A DNA stretch of 64,000 bases from Tretioscincus oriximinensis (taxonomy: Eukaryota > Chordata > Lepidosauria > Squamata > Gymnophthalmidae): positions 599,577 through 663,576 of the forward strand of contig JAJVDF010000452.1 of the NCBI GenBank assembly GCA_022410635.1, in the 5' to 3' direction. This document shows positions 1 to 11,329 of this stretch, piece by piece. The notes below the pieces were generated by a model. It did not search any database. It saw only the letters and a program-made list of their open reading frames with translations, and was not told where the DNA came from. Numbering within the stretch: position 1 is the first letter of the stretch; each line of letters starts with the position of its first letter. The position numbers and the translations under genes were made by a program.

Positions 1-1170
1 CAGCAAATTTATCTTAGCATGAGAAACTTCCTTTCTCAGCCTATAAATTTATTATAATACTTATGTTTTCTATGATATGCTAAGATTAAAAAATATCTAC
101 ATTNCGTGACATCCCTTCTGTGACCATTCTTTCTGCATGGTTTTGGAACCCTATTGTTCAATCCTTTTTTCAGGAATTACAGCATCCTGTTTGGCTGAAA
201 TCAGGACTTCAAAAATGTAAATTCCTGTGCAACATCCTCACAACAATGGGTTTTCAAAATAGATTTTATTTTTATTTTTAGCTATCACTTCTTAAAAACA
301 CGAACTTAATGCATAAAGGTCTGATATAATGGGCTGTTACATATTTTGTTGCACAAACAATGGGAATCTCAAAATATATTTTATTGACACTGACATTCAG
401 CATTTGGGACCTGAAGATAACTTTGTTAAACATCCACTCTTATGTGATTTGGACATTTCTCAGCAGTTACCAAAGGAAACTAGCTTTGGCTGTTCTTCCT
501 CTTTACCAAGATGTTGTGCCTGATCATTATTTTCAGGAAAACAATTAGAAAGACACTAGATTTCCTGCAGAATTCCTTTATACTGGTTATCTTTTCCCAG
601 AGGAATTTCTGCTTAGCTTGCAATTCTGCTCTTAAGAAAGAGTTATATAGGCATGAATTGATTTCTTTCCAAATTTAATTCATCTTTAATTAGCCTGCAC
701 AGAATTCATGTCTGCGCTACAGCTTTGTGTCAAATTATGCCAAAATATTAATCAATGCCTATCAACGCTTTACATTTCCTTCAGGTATAGGGTGGTATAA
801 ANATGTAAATAAATAAATAATAAATACAATAAATACAATATGTTGGATGTGATTTCTATCAGATTTGCAGATGGTGTAAAATATATAGAAGATAGCACTT
901 ACCCTAAAGGACTGAATCAAAGTTCAAATTAATCTTGATAGATATAAATGCTGTTTCAGAAAACAACTGAGTGGCATTTTGGAGAGGGTCTTGTTAGAGA
1001 TGACTGCCACAGAATGAATGAATGTATTAAAACAAACAGCTATAAAAATATACATGTAGATTGAATGAAAGAGTACTAGCTAATCACAATTCGTTTGGCA
1101 ATACAAAAATACAGAGATTTTTAACACTTCAGAAAATAAACACACAAATATATAAAAGACAAAGATGAGA
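1..1170. other. No gene recognised; AT-rich non-coding DNA
   Basis: No coding exon, RNA gene or clear repeat boundary is visible. Short AAATAAATA runs near 800-835 are low complexity. A stretch around 845-1100 translates into short LINE-like words (for example RFADG) but is too broken to assign. Likely intergenic or intronic sequence. Confidence 0.5.
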
Positions 1171-1173
1171 ATA

Positions 1174-1696
1174 TAAACTGAACAGATTTTCTGAGGCCTA
1201 AATTGGGGCAATTAATATTCAGGCTAATTCATGCCCCTCAAAAATTCTGGACAGTATGAGAATTTTCTGAAGTGCCTGAGAATTTTGCAAAGCATGTGAG
1301 AATTTCATGAAGCGTGCAAGAAGTTTGCAACCTCAATTTGGGTGTGTGGGTGTGTGTATTCAGCAGTTGGCCTCAGTTGCCAGAGCCTCCCAGCAGTGCT
1401 GCAGTGAATTTAATTTAAAAAAAGAGAAAAAAGAAAATAATAATAAAAAGTATTTTTTTATTTTCTACTGAGGGGAAGGTACATTCAGGAGCCCCAGTTA
1501 CCAGCGCCTCCTAGTGGTGGTACAGTGATTTTTTTTAAAAAAATCATATTTTCCCCATTTTTTAAATTATTTTTTCCTCAGAAAAAATTTGGGAAATTGC
1601 ACCCCCCCCCCCCCCCTGGGAGGGAGAGGGAGATACCCTCAATCTGGATTTCCCTCCCAAAAAAAGGGCTAGGGTTAGGGTTATGGTCAGTCTATA
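1174..1696. mobile_element. Old non-autonomous DNA transposon (MITE), long form
   Basis: The ends are decayed versions of the inverted terminus seen intact at 12692-12912: the left end reads TAAACTGAACAG and the right end GGTCAGTCTATA. The interior holds repeated words of the type 'GTGAGAATTTT' and 'CCTAGTGGTGGTACAGTGA', a C/G homopolymer near 1600-1617 and a poorly preserved fold-back. The same layout and words recur at 55878-56407, so this is a dispersed family of about 520 bp. No transposase is encoded. The superfamily cannot be fixed from the sequence. Short open frames inside it are translations of the repeat and not genes. Confidence 0.65.
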
Positions 1697-1829
1697 AGTA
1701 TATCTCTTGCTAGGTTGTTGGTGTTTCATAACTTCATTGCATTGTTCACACAGACTAGACATTTAATTACTTCTCTCATACATAAAAGGCAGCATTGGAC
1801 ATTTATCTAAAACTCCATGCAAATATCAC

Positions 1830-2075
1830 TTAAGAGGACCTGTGCTGAAATGGGCCAGAGCCCATTTAGTCCAGCATCCTGTCTCCCACAGAGGCCCACC
1901 AATTTCACCTGGGCAGTCAGGAACAGAAGAAGGTAAAATTCAACTATTTTCAATGCCCTGCAAAAGGTATTTCAGGAATACTGCCTATTGCTCCATCTCG
2001 GAGGCATTATCAAGACATCCATCCTAGTAGCTGTTTATACCCTTGGTGTCCATGAACTTGTCTAACCCTGTCATT
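1830..2075 (-). mobile_element. CR1/L3-type LINE 3' end, truncated
   Basis: Read on the minus strand this is the 3' untranslated part of the LINE family that occurs repeatedly in the window: the 'AGGTTTATGGACACCAAGG' segment, then a block resembling CTCCTGAAATACC, then 'GACTAGATGGGCTNTGGCC'. It ends close to the tail region near 1830. It is diverged from the copies at 4604, 17010, 35325 and 45166. No protein part remains. Confidence 0.75.
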
Positions 2076-4104
2076 CATTCTGCTATTCATCCAGCCCGCA
2101 TAACATTTAATCAGGCCCACAGCATGCTTCCTGTTGAACCCTTAGGCTTCTTTGGCTTGGAAAGAGTAAAGTTGGCTGCTGCTTCCAGNCAAGGGAAGGA
2201 CTGCTTCTTGGGGGGGAGGGGTAAGGACTGCCATTACACTATTGGGCTGCCATTATGCCTGCAATTATGAAGGATCAGATGGGGGAGGGGGCATGATGTC
2301 TTGNGTAGGGGCATGGCCTGAGAGAGAAAGGGATGTGGCCTGAGAGTGGGAGGAGTTGTGGCCTTCTAATGGGTACAAATATCAAAACGGCCCCTGGCAA
2401 AACCCCTTCCTCACTGCTCAGGCAGTGCTTTTTTCTGGAGTATCTAAGTACAATTGTGTGCCAGGCTGCAATCTAGCACTGTCAGAAAATGAGATGCCTG
2501 AATGCTGCTAAGGCCTTTTTATCACCTTATTCTGAATTACTTCTTGGAATAGGCACATACTATCTACAAGCTAGTGCAAACTATGGGAAGTTAATCAGGG
2601 CTTCCTAGTGTGTGCACTAGCATGAGTATGGCAGATCTTATTCCAATATATAATCTGACATATTCCAGGGCAGAAGGTCCCTGAATTGATACAATTTTAT
2701 AGCTATATAGAAATAATATTATGCTGTAGTACAGCGTCTTCCTAATTAAATACCGTATAAAAGTGAGATCTAATTGCTTCCAAGTCAGACCTGAGTCAAG
2801 GAAAACAAACATCCAAGCAAACCCCTAGTCACTCTTGGCTTGGTTGTGTAATGTTATTTGTTTCTTATCCGACAAATAATTCCTTGAATATAAGCTCTCT
2901 ATGTGAGTAGCATATTGTGGAGCCTCAGTGAGGCACTGTTTCACTGTGTTTAAAATGTTTGCCCTCCATATTTTCACAGAGGTTTCTCTGTTCAAGAGCA
3001 AGTCACTTGCCAGAAAAAATTTCAGTTCCTGTAGCCGTGCCTTCTTAAGTCCTTTTGAGCTTTTATGAGCATTAAAGCAAGTCTCATACTGATAACAAAG
3101 GTTAAGGCAATCATCTCTTTTGCTTTATAGATAAAGACTTGAAAACTGCCTTTGCAATCTCTCTCCTGTGCCACACAGAGAGGGGATTTCTGCACCTGCA
3201 GATNTACTTACTTTAAGCAGCATTTATCAAATAGTTACATATGTATATAGCAGGTTAGGAAACATTNGTCATACTTTGAAGGCAAGCTTTGCTTGTTTTG
3301 GTGTTGGCATGTTTAGACAAATTCAAGGAAGAAACCAAAGTGAGTTTTTTCCATCATGGTTTTCCTTTGTTCTTTAAAAAGGCACTTAGGATAGTTCAAT
3401 CATCCTGATTTCCCTTGAACTGTAAAATAAGCAATTCCTTAATTATATTCTTTTGTGCCTGCTCCCTCTTCCTACGAAGGAATTAGATAATTACTGATAT
3501 TTTTAAAAGATGGCACCAGTACTTCTGTGGCAATTGTTTTGAAAGCAAAGGAAATTTATGATCGGCATTATACCAATTCAAAAGCAACGTCCTGTATCCT
3601 TGCAAACTGTGACTGTGAACACACAGAGGTGGGAAAGGGTGAGAAATCTGCAGCTCGCTAGCGGCTACGGATTTTGCTAAAAAGGGTGGCATACCTTTCA
3701 ATCAGAGCACAGGGAGCTGCCAACGAGATGACAAACAATGAACTGATCTGTGCATGCCCAGACAGCTGCCCTATTGGCTGGAGTGTACGACACCTCTCAT
3801 TTTACTTGCAAGGGCAGACACACGACAAAGACTATAGGTACTATATAATGGAAGATGCCTGTCCTTCACTATGCAGTTGGAAAAGATGTACAAAAGGAGA
3901 TTGCAGGTCTTTTCCGACTGCATAGAGAAGGTTAGCAAATCCTACATTTGGCCATGTGGCCCAAAGAGGAACGTAGCACTAAGGAAGAGGTAAGTAATNA
4001 TTGTGTAGCTGCATCCTGTATCACTAGTGGAGTTAGTGTATCTTAGAGTCCAAGGGGGAGGTAAGTGAAGGGCCCCCCTCATACTAGGTTTCCTTATCTT
4101 GTTT
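2076..4104. other. No gene recognised; includes one hairpin
   Basis: Mostly unique-looking sequence. A G-rich patch at 2205-2360 (GGGGGAGGGG words) resembles part of an unassigned repeat. The only clear structure is the fold-back at 3863-3931, listed separately. The open frame over 3674-3925 runs through that fold-back and has no protein-family signature. Confidence 0.45.
3863..3931. repeat. Fold-back hairpin, family shared with 58615-58680
   Basis: Two arms of about 31 bases (3863-3893 and 3901-3931) are reverse complements with a few mismatches around a 7-base loop. Core arm words are CTATGCAGTTGGAAAAG and CTTTTCCGACTGCATAG. A second hairpin with the same arm words lies at 58615-58680, and both are followed by a GGCCATGTG word. 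This suggests the centre of a dispersed palindromic MITE rather than a single-copy structured RNA. Confidence 0.6.
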
Positions 4105-4255
4105 AAAGCTCTTCAGTACCACATGGCTGGGTCTCTGACGTAATTACTGCACCGAGCACCAACAAACAATTCTGATTGCCAGTGATAACTGCTTGTTGGT
4201 ACGTGACGCAGTAATTAGCGTGTCAGAGACCCAGCCATGCAGCACTGTAGAGCTT
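4105..4255. mobile_element. 150-bp palindromic MITE
   Basis: The sequence folds back on itself almost end to end. The left arm has CATGGCTGGGTCTCTGAC and the right arm GTCAGAGACCCAGCCATG, followed inwards by matching GTAATTACTGC and GCAGTAATTA, then ACCAACAA and TTGTTGGT. The outer ends are AAGCT and AGCTT. It has no coding capacity. Palindromes of this size are typical of MITEs; the superfamily is not clear. Confidence 0.75.
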
Positions 4256-4603
4256 AAAAATAATGTAAGGAAACAAGAAGGAAAGATCCAAACAGCCATT
4301 GCTGATCCTTTCTGAAAACATTGCAAAATGCTTTGTCTTCCATTGTGCAGCTGGCTTCAAAACTGGTGTATGNCATGCTATTATGGGAAGGCAAGAGTGG
4401 GCAATCTGATAAAACCTACTTGATTCTTGTTTGACTCCCACTACTGTTCCTCACGAGCGACATCCACATGGTGCAGAGACATGCCATTGTGCTGCAAAAG
4501 CTGCATTAAGAGTACTAGGAAAGAGTACACTGTAAGAGTACAGTGTAGTGACAGCTCTTTCTAGTGATATCATGTTGGATCCCCATGATTACTGAGACAA
4601 ATG

Positions 4604-4848
4604 ATTATGGACACTAAAGGTATAAATGGATACTAGGATGGATGTCTGGATGTTGCCTCTGGGATGGAGCAACAGGCAGGACTCCTGAAACACCATTTGC
4701 AGGGAGTCATGAACAGGTGCATATTTTGCTTTCCTCTGTTCGGACTGCCCAGGTGCATCTGTTGGGCCTCTGTGTGACACAGAATGCTGGACTTGATGGG
4801 CTGTGGCCTGATCCAGTATGGCTCTTCTTATGTTCTTATGTTCTTATA
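4604..4848 (+). mobile_element. CR1/L3-type LINE 3' end
   Basis: This plus-strand 3' untranslated fragment starts in 'TTATGGACACTAAAGG', runs through the CTGGATGTTGCCTC and CAGGACTCCTG blocks and ends in the short tandem tail TTCTTATGTTCTTATG typical of CR1-like LINEs. It is colinear with 17660-17900 and 45225-45470. The insertion is 5'-truncated, as usual for non-LTR elements. Confidence 0.85.
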
Positions 4849-5618
4849 AATCTCCCATAATCACACTCTTCTGCCATGAGAAAAAATACATTTGGATGCA
4901 GCCTTTGTTGTTAGTGCAGTTTGTAATATTTTTAATAATTTGAATCTTGCTGTGTGAGTTTTCTATCTGTTGTTTTTGCAAAGAATAAGGCTTTGATCTG
5001 ATATTTTGAGTGACTATTGCCAGCCCTGTTTTGCTCTGTACTGCTTTAAAGAGGTATAATTTGATCCTGAATTGCTAAAAGCTACACTACTGTACGTTTG
5101 CTGTTGCTTTGCATGATTGCAGTGACCTTTTTTTGTTTTAGCTAGGAGCAATTTTTAATTCCTGCTGTCTTGGTGCTTTCATATCAGTGGAAATTCTAGA
5201 AGGTATTACATATGCATTAAGACCTGATAAAGCAATATAGACTGCAATAATTTATTTCAGTAGCAAGTTAACACTTCTCAGGACACTTTTCTGCTCACAT
5301 TAATCCACCCCAGTGCCTTCTTCATGACGTCTCCTTTCATAATTCTATAATGCTGAAGCATATGAGTAGAACAAAGTACCTGTAAAAGCAGTTCTTCAGC
5401 ACTGGGCCTCACCCAAGCAGTAGACAATAGTAAATTACTTCTTTATCTGTAAGAGAAAAAATTGTATAACGATGGCCATGAAGTAAATCAGGAAACAACA
5501 TAAGTATATATATATTTATACTATGGAGTTTTCTATAATACATCTCTCTACTTATACATTGGCTTTAGCTACATAAAGGCATTGGCTTCAATTATCATAA
5601 CAGCAGTAACTACAATTA
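4849..5618. other. No gene recognised
   Basis: AT-rich unique sequence with no supported feature. Confidence 0.4.
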
Positions 5619-5829
5619 TCAAGCCCACCAAGGGGGCTTGTTGCATTTTGGAGACTAACAAGACAAAGGTAAGCAGCATGAGATTTTGTAGACAACCCTA
5701 CTTTTTCAGATGCTGGGAACTTGTTTATGAAACCTCACACCACCTATCTTCCTCTTGTTAGTCTCCAAAGTGCTGAAAGCACTCTTGGTGGACTTTCCNA
5801 ACAAAGACTAACACAACTATTTCTTTGAA
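5619..5829. repeat. Hammerhead-like repeat, two copies head to head
   Basis: A minus-strand copy (about 5619-5716) abuts a plus-strand copy (about 5717-5829), giving inverted arms around TTGGAGACTAACAAG and CTTGTTAGTCTCCAA. The minus copy carries the GCAT-CTGA start, a stem and the CTCATGC end of the family core, but the core is mutated (CTGAAAA instead of CTGAAGA, AAAA instead of GAAA). The plus copy ends in GACTAACACAACTATTTC and TTTGAAA, the family 3' end. I infer a Penelope-like origin from the hammerhead-like core and the inverted arrangement; no reverse transcriptase is present. Confidence 0.6.
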
Positions 5830-7739
5830 ATGTACAATTATCAATTTATCTTATGGCATGTTGCTTTGCCATGTTAGCAACTGAGAAGTAATACGTGATC
5901 CATGGTGATCATTACTGAAGTCAGAGATAACCAAGATGAGAAACTGGGAAATCAACATAAAATTGAAAAGTGTTATGATTGTCTCATGATCTGTCCACTT
6001 TATTCATTACTTTTCCCACAAAAGTAAAGGGATATTTTTATGTAGATGGACTAAGTAAATTCAGTCATACCAGTATTTAATTGCAAAGGCAACCGAGACA
6101 GAGTCAATTACATTAAAAATTGCTAAAAGACATCTAACTTCCACTGGTTTTCTGGGTTTTCAGATGTCCCTGGTACACAGGATGGATCCATACTTTGATT
6201 ATGGAACATTAAAGACAAGCAAATAAAAACTCTTGTTTGCATTGCTAATTTCCTAACCACTTGCCAATAATTTCAAAGCATTCCTAAATGTATCTTTCAC
6301 ACTTTGAGACTGGAGAATTGTCTAAGCAAATAGCAGGACCAGAGGATTCACATGGTTAATTCTTTGACTATTCCCCCATCATTCTAAAAGCATTTTTATA
6401 CTCACCTTAAACATAGCCTTGTACGATCAATTTAAAAGTTGCCCTCATAAGAATAAATTTGGTTAGTTTTCTGGAAAGACTATATGCTATATATCAGGCC
6501 TTCATGTCACATGAGCTATTTTCACCCAATTGCATTAAGTGTACTGGTCCATGTGGGACTCCTCCAAACAGGTAAGTGTGAATCCTCCCTCACAATTTTT
6601 TTAGGTTTTCCTGCCAATTACATCCACCCATTCATTATTTAGAATAAAGAAGAGCTCAAAGTTGATAATATCTATGAATGACATATTATTGTCATCTGTA
6701 TCAGTGTATTTCTATGATATTCCCAAGGCAAATTAACAAAGGTATTATTAAACAAAATACAAAGCAAAATTCAGTAGTCATATATCAACATATGATGTGC
6801 CTATAAGTTCAAAAACATTGATATTCTCTGTTCTATAACAGGTGGAAAAGGACTTTTTGGAAANACTTGTAATATGGAAGTGATTGCCAAAAATGGTTTG
6901 GCTTTAAAAAACAACACCACANTATTATTACTAAATGGTTTGTAGCTCATAAAAACAGGGGAAATGATGTAAGAGCACCTAACGCTCATTAATCCGATGA
7001 TAGGAGGCTATTTGTAATTACTCAAAAATAATTAATTGATTAATCACACTAATTAATTAAAACGTTCAGCTNTATAATTTACAATGCATGTTTTGAACCA
7101 GACATCTAATTATCAGGAGATGAAGGACAAACATTTTCCCCACCCACTCCCAGACTAATATGAAAAGGAAGTTTTAAGAAAGCAGAGAGGACAGCCAAAA
7201 CTTAGGCCTGAAGCACTATTAACCTCATATTGCCCTAATACACAGAACAGTTAAATGTANGTTGTCATCATTGAGGTGTACCAGAGATGTTTCAGGAAGA
7301 GTTATAGTTTCTGCAATATGGAGAAAAACAGAATCTGACACAGTAGAAGCTATGGGTCTTTTTGCACTTACTCAGTAATCTGCAATAATATTTGCATGCT
7401 ACTTGTAGTATTCCAGATCGGATGTGCATTAAAGAGCCCGTAGTCTGGAATAGTGATGACCTACATTAATTGGTATTATAAACCTATTAGTGCTATTTGT
7501 CCTGAAACAAGTGATGATGTACCCACTGAAACCAAATCTGAGTGAAGCAGGAACATGTGGAAGAGGGTTACTATTCTTATGTTATGCAATCCATAAATAC
7601 GGAGTTAGAAGGCATGAATGGTGCAGTCACTAAGGAGATGGTCTCTCATCTGATAGGTCAGGTTTCAAGGCCCTGTGTCAGATGTGAGCACTTTCTACCA
7701 GCCTGTAGCTCTTACAAACCCAGCTATTTGTGTTAGGTC
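5830..7739. other. No gene recognised
   Basis: Unique-looking AT-rich sequence. A patch at 7350-7460 has words seen in other non-autonomous repeats (TCTTTTTGCACT, TCTGGAATAG) but no ends could be found. The short open frame at 7542-7736 has no recognisable domain. Confidence 0.4.
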
Positions 7740-8237
7740 CCCCAGTCCTATGTTTTTGCTCTATCCCTGCTCTACCCTCTTCTCTGGTCTTTTGAATTAC
7801 TTTACCTGCCGGTGGGAACCCTATCAGCAGGAAAGTTAGCTGCTCTCATTGGTCTGTGGCCTCACATGGGTGGAGCTGCTGTCTTGCTTATAATCCAGCT
7901 TCTCCTTTCGCTTTCCGTTCTACCTCTTTAGTTACTGCCGAAGTTAACTTCAGGTCTTATTTCTGGACTTATTTCTTTTTAATATTCTTCAATAAGATCG
8001 CCTACCTTGTCGTTCCTGGGAGCTGAAGGTGGGGGTTCCTCCCGGGCTCAAAGCCCTGATCCTCTTCCTTCTCCACCTTCAGAACATCCCCCAGCAGATA
8101 TAATCCAGACCTTCTCCACGGTTCTGGAAAACATTGAAACGATGCTGTCTCGCTTGGAGGTCCAAACTTCCACAGCTGATTTGCAGGCACAGCTTGCTGA
8201 CAATTTGAAAGCAAGAACTGCAACTAATTGCAAGTGA
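7740..8237 (+). mobile_element. Possible LTR-element 5' fragment with a gag-like N-terminus
   Basis: A pyrimidine-rich, promoter-like stretch (GGTGGGAACC, ATTGGTCTGTGG CCAAT-type box, CTTATAATCC) leads into an AATAAGA signal-like word near 7990 and then an open frame at 8007-8237. The 76-residue product is proline/serine-rich for about 25 residues, then forms an amphipathic helix with SRLEVQTSTADLQAQLAD. This layout resembles an LTR followed by the start of a retrotransposon gag. The frame is cut off by a SINE at about 8238. There are no enzymatic domains, so the assignment is an inference. Confidence 0.35.
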
Positions 8238-8363
8238 CTGTGACTAGATAAATGGGAACCACCACAGCCTGGTGGGGGAGATAGAATGTAAGCCTTCAGG
8301 TGAAAAATAACTTAGCTGCTTTGTAAGCCACTTTGGGTGAGGAAAGCGGGGTATAAAAACCAG

Positions 8364-8397
<34 letters not shown>

Positions 8398-8421
8398 TCT
8401 TCTTTGTCTTCTTCTTCTTCC
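8238..8421 (+). mobile_element. Squamate-type SINE 3' end with (CTT)n tail
   Basis: It contains the SINE 3' module GTAAGCCACTTTGGGTGA, then GGAAAGCGGGGTATAAAA, and ends in an impure (TTC)n tail at 8364-8421. The tRNA-like head is missing or unrecognisable. The same module occurs in reverse at 52290-52532. The Arg- and Lys-rich open frames on the other strand are translations of this tail. Confidence 0.8.
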
Positions 8422-8614
8422 CAATACTAATACTACCAGGTGCTGTGGGGAACAGCCCCAGAAAAGGTAGATCTTCTGGTGCATACCATCTTTTTATCCA
8501 GTTATAGTCAGGGCAAGCTGGCTGCACACTTTTTGCCATTGACATTTAGTGTATTCTGGACTAAAAATAAAACTGTTCGTGACAACAGAGTATGAACTAT
8601 GTGGGGCAGTTTAT

Positions 8615-8720
8615 TCATTAATTTTTTAATTTACTTATTTACATTTCTATACTGCTTTATACCCGAACGTCTGAGAGCAATTAACAATAAAAACCAAATT
8701 AACATATCAAAACAACATAT
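8615..8720 (-). mobile_element. L2/SINE-type 3' tail fragment
   Basis: On the minus strand this reads as the common 3' terminus: a block around the TATAAAG word, followed by (AAATAAGTA)-like A-rich sequence. It is similar to 30352-30500 and to the reverse of 45001-45077. Too short and diverged to assign to a subfamily. Confidence 0.45.
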
Positions 8721-9404
8721 TTTTCACACCAGGCAGCAATACTCTGCGAAATCATAGGCAACAGATCAGTAAAGAACTGGCTATACTCTACAGATCCCCT
8801 TCACTCCCAGTTTGCATACAATATTCATTAGAAAATAGGAAAACCACATCAAATTGCAAAGTTTTTTTTTTTTACACGCTAGAATGAAACTTCAGTAGTA
8901 ATAATTTGCATCCCAGCATCATAGTTATAATTTTATTTATCTAGCTTTTCACTAAGTAATGGGGGCCTAGAGGACTGAGCCATCCTACTCATGAAGTGTT
9001 ATTGGTAAGTATGTCTGGATGTAATATCTTGGGTCTCTAGACTGCTCAAACTGTGTTCACTTTTCCGTTTCCGTGAGACTGATCATAGCATTGCCTTTCT
9101 GCAAATTCCTGAACTGGGCAACTTTAACTCAATCACTGTTAATGCAATATAAGTTTAAAGAAGATGAATGAACCTGAATGCAGCAGTGGTGGGCAACAAC
9201 ATTAAGCCTTATTAAAAATGCATGCCCAGCATTACATGGGGAAACTCAGCAAGAACAACAGTGACACTACAGAGTCACTTCTTGCTGATAAAAGATGGAT
9301 TTTATGGTATTAGCTTTCATTGTCATCATTCATTCTTTAGCCACTTTTATCAATAAAGAAATGCTTTTGACACTTGCAAAGATTTTATCATTAAGGTAAT
9401 TGTA

Positions 9405-9407
<3 letters not shown>

Positions 9408-9438
<31 letters not shown>

Positions 9439-9512
9439 CATACATACGTACATACGTACATACGTACATACGTACATACGTACATACGTACATACGTACA
9501 TACATACATACA
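9408..9512. repeat. (ACAT)n / (ACATACGT)n microsatellite
   Basis: A run of pure ACAT units is followed by an 8-base higher-order unit ACATACGT repeated about seven times, then ACAT again. The reverse-strand open frame over it (repeated Cys-Met-Tyr-Val) is an artefact of the repeat. Confidence 0.97.
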
Positions 9513-9640
9513 ATGGAAATACAGAAAACATCACTTTTAACAGCAGTGGGAAACTTGCTGGAGTTCAAAGAGGTCTAATGATATTGTAAAAGTAAGCAAC
9601 ATTAGAAATAGGTCTAGAATATTTAGCAAGGGTATCATCC

Positions 9641-9715
9641 TACCTCAGAGATTAACAAGGAAAGGGTAGGCAGCATGAGCTTTCATAGACAAGCCTACTT
9701 TTTCAGATGCTATAC
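9641..9715 (-). repeat. Hammerhead-like repeat, 5' half
   Basis: On the minus strand it reads GCAT, CTGAAAA, a 6-bp stem (GTAGGC / GTCTAT with G-T pairs), GAAA, GCTCATGC and then TTGTTAATCTC. The catalytic G of the CUGANGA box is changed to A, so a ribozyme would be inactive. The copy breaks off before the family 3' end. Confidence 0.6.
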
Positions 9716-11280
9716 ATGTGAAATTTCTATCTTTTTGTTCATTTCAAAGGTTCATGGAGCATCTGATTTTAAAAACAGTCCTGTGTGATTCAGAACTATC
9801 ACTGTGTAAGTGCTGAAGTACAAATCTTTGAAGTTCTACTGCAGCATACATTTGTGTGTGGATATCAATAATCTAATGGGAAGTCCATTGTACTCCATCT
9901 GGGAAGGCCTACTAAGTTTAGAAAACAGTTCAGCTGGTTCAATGGCTACAAGATTTGGATCTGGGTCAGGCAGGGTCTGATACAAGCCTTTGTCCTGGAC
10001 CATCCCTGAAGTTCACTTGAGGTTTGGAGCCAGTTCTAACGTTCAAGAATGAAAGATCCTGATCTCAGAATCCATCTCCTTGTTGTTGAACTCGACCTGT
10101 ATGTAGACCCAGAAGTGGACCAAAAAGCCATTTTGAATATCTTAATCTGCAATGTGCTCCACCTTGAGCTGATGGAATTTATTAGAGGATGTGGGACCCC
10201 CTCTAATCTGTATTATTTTACAAAACAAAGAGGCTCATAGAAGGACTATGGGCTGCCAAATCCAGATCTAAGATATGTCCAGAAAGCTCCTTTGCTGCTT
10301 TTCTTTGTACCAAAATTCTTGAAGTATGTTTAAGCCTAAAGTTTAATGGATTTCTTTCATGTGTCTTACTTTCTTACAAACTGCCAAATATAATAATTTG
10401 AATTTACAGGAAACTCTGGAGAATTGAGGCTATTCAGGTTTAGTGTTCCAACACATCCACATCGAACTACATGATCTCAAGCTGTGTGCCTAACTATAGG
10501 TAGGAAGTTCTTCTTTGGAATGTAGTTATCTGGGAAACATTCTTCACAACTAGCATGAACTGCTGTGCTAAGAAATATCATCTCCAGTGGTTGTTAAATG
10601 TTTAGTGGGCTTTATTAGGAGTGATATGTTTCCCTTCTCAAACATAATCAACAGCTTTCCCCAGTTATCACTCTTTAATCATACTCATTTCAAAAGCAAA
10701 TTGACCTTCTTGAAGCACTGAGATAGGGGAAACATATGGTCCCAAAATTTGGAAAGGAGGAGGAGGAAAATTTCTCTTTTCAAAAAGCAAATTGCCTGTT
10801 TTTCAGTATTGTTAGCTCCTGGGATGGACACAGAATTTGTTCTCTGTGGTGGTGGNGGCATTGTTAAGACCATCAAGATTGAGCTTTTCCACCATCTAAA
10901 TTTCCTCTTGATAGAAANATAAAAAAAGTATAAGGGGATGGGTGGGAAAGACAAAAGACAGACAAACCAAAAGAGAACTGCTGGAGTGCTCTAGGGCAAC
11001 TGGGGTTATTTTCCACATATAATACATATATCCCACTTCATAACAGATATAATCCCACTTCAGGCTTACCTGCTCCAGAAGGAGCACCTGAATGGGAACA
11101 AACATCACCCCAATATTTATCCCAGCTACCTGGGCAGTTCTGTTTAACTCCAAAGCTAGCCTACTGTAGGACACACACACTATGCCCTATAGCAATTGTC
11201 TCATCCACACAAGGCTACCTGCCTTGTGGATGGGACTAACACATTTACTAAAACATTGGGGAAGACTTTATTGCTAGTCT
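9716..11280. other. No gene recognised
   Basis: No exon or known repeat is supported. A 63-codon frame at 10049-10240 is rich in hydrophobic residues but has no domain, splice context or relative in the window. Confidence 0.4.
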
Positions 11281-11329
11281 CCCCTTATGGAGGTTGTTGA
11301 CAGGAGGAATGATGACAAAAGAAATATAG

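Noticed and set aside
1667..1682. GGGCTAGGGTTAGGGTTA, possible interstitial telomeric repeat
   Set aside because: Only about two telomere-like units, located inside the decayed end of a MITE. Too short to mean a chromosome fusion or telomere remnant.
3674..3925. 83-codon frame with many Cys, possible small secreted protein
   Set aside because: It has no signal peptide, and its C-terminal part runs through a hairpin repeat that recurs elsewhere.
8296..8545. Arg/Lys-rich frames resembling a nuclear protein
   Set aside because: Translation of the (TTC)n SINE tail on the opposite strand.
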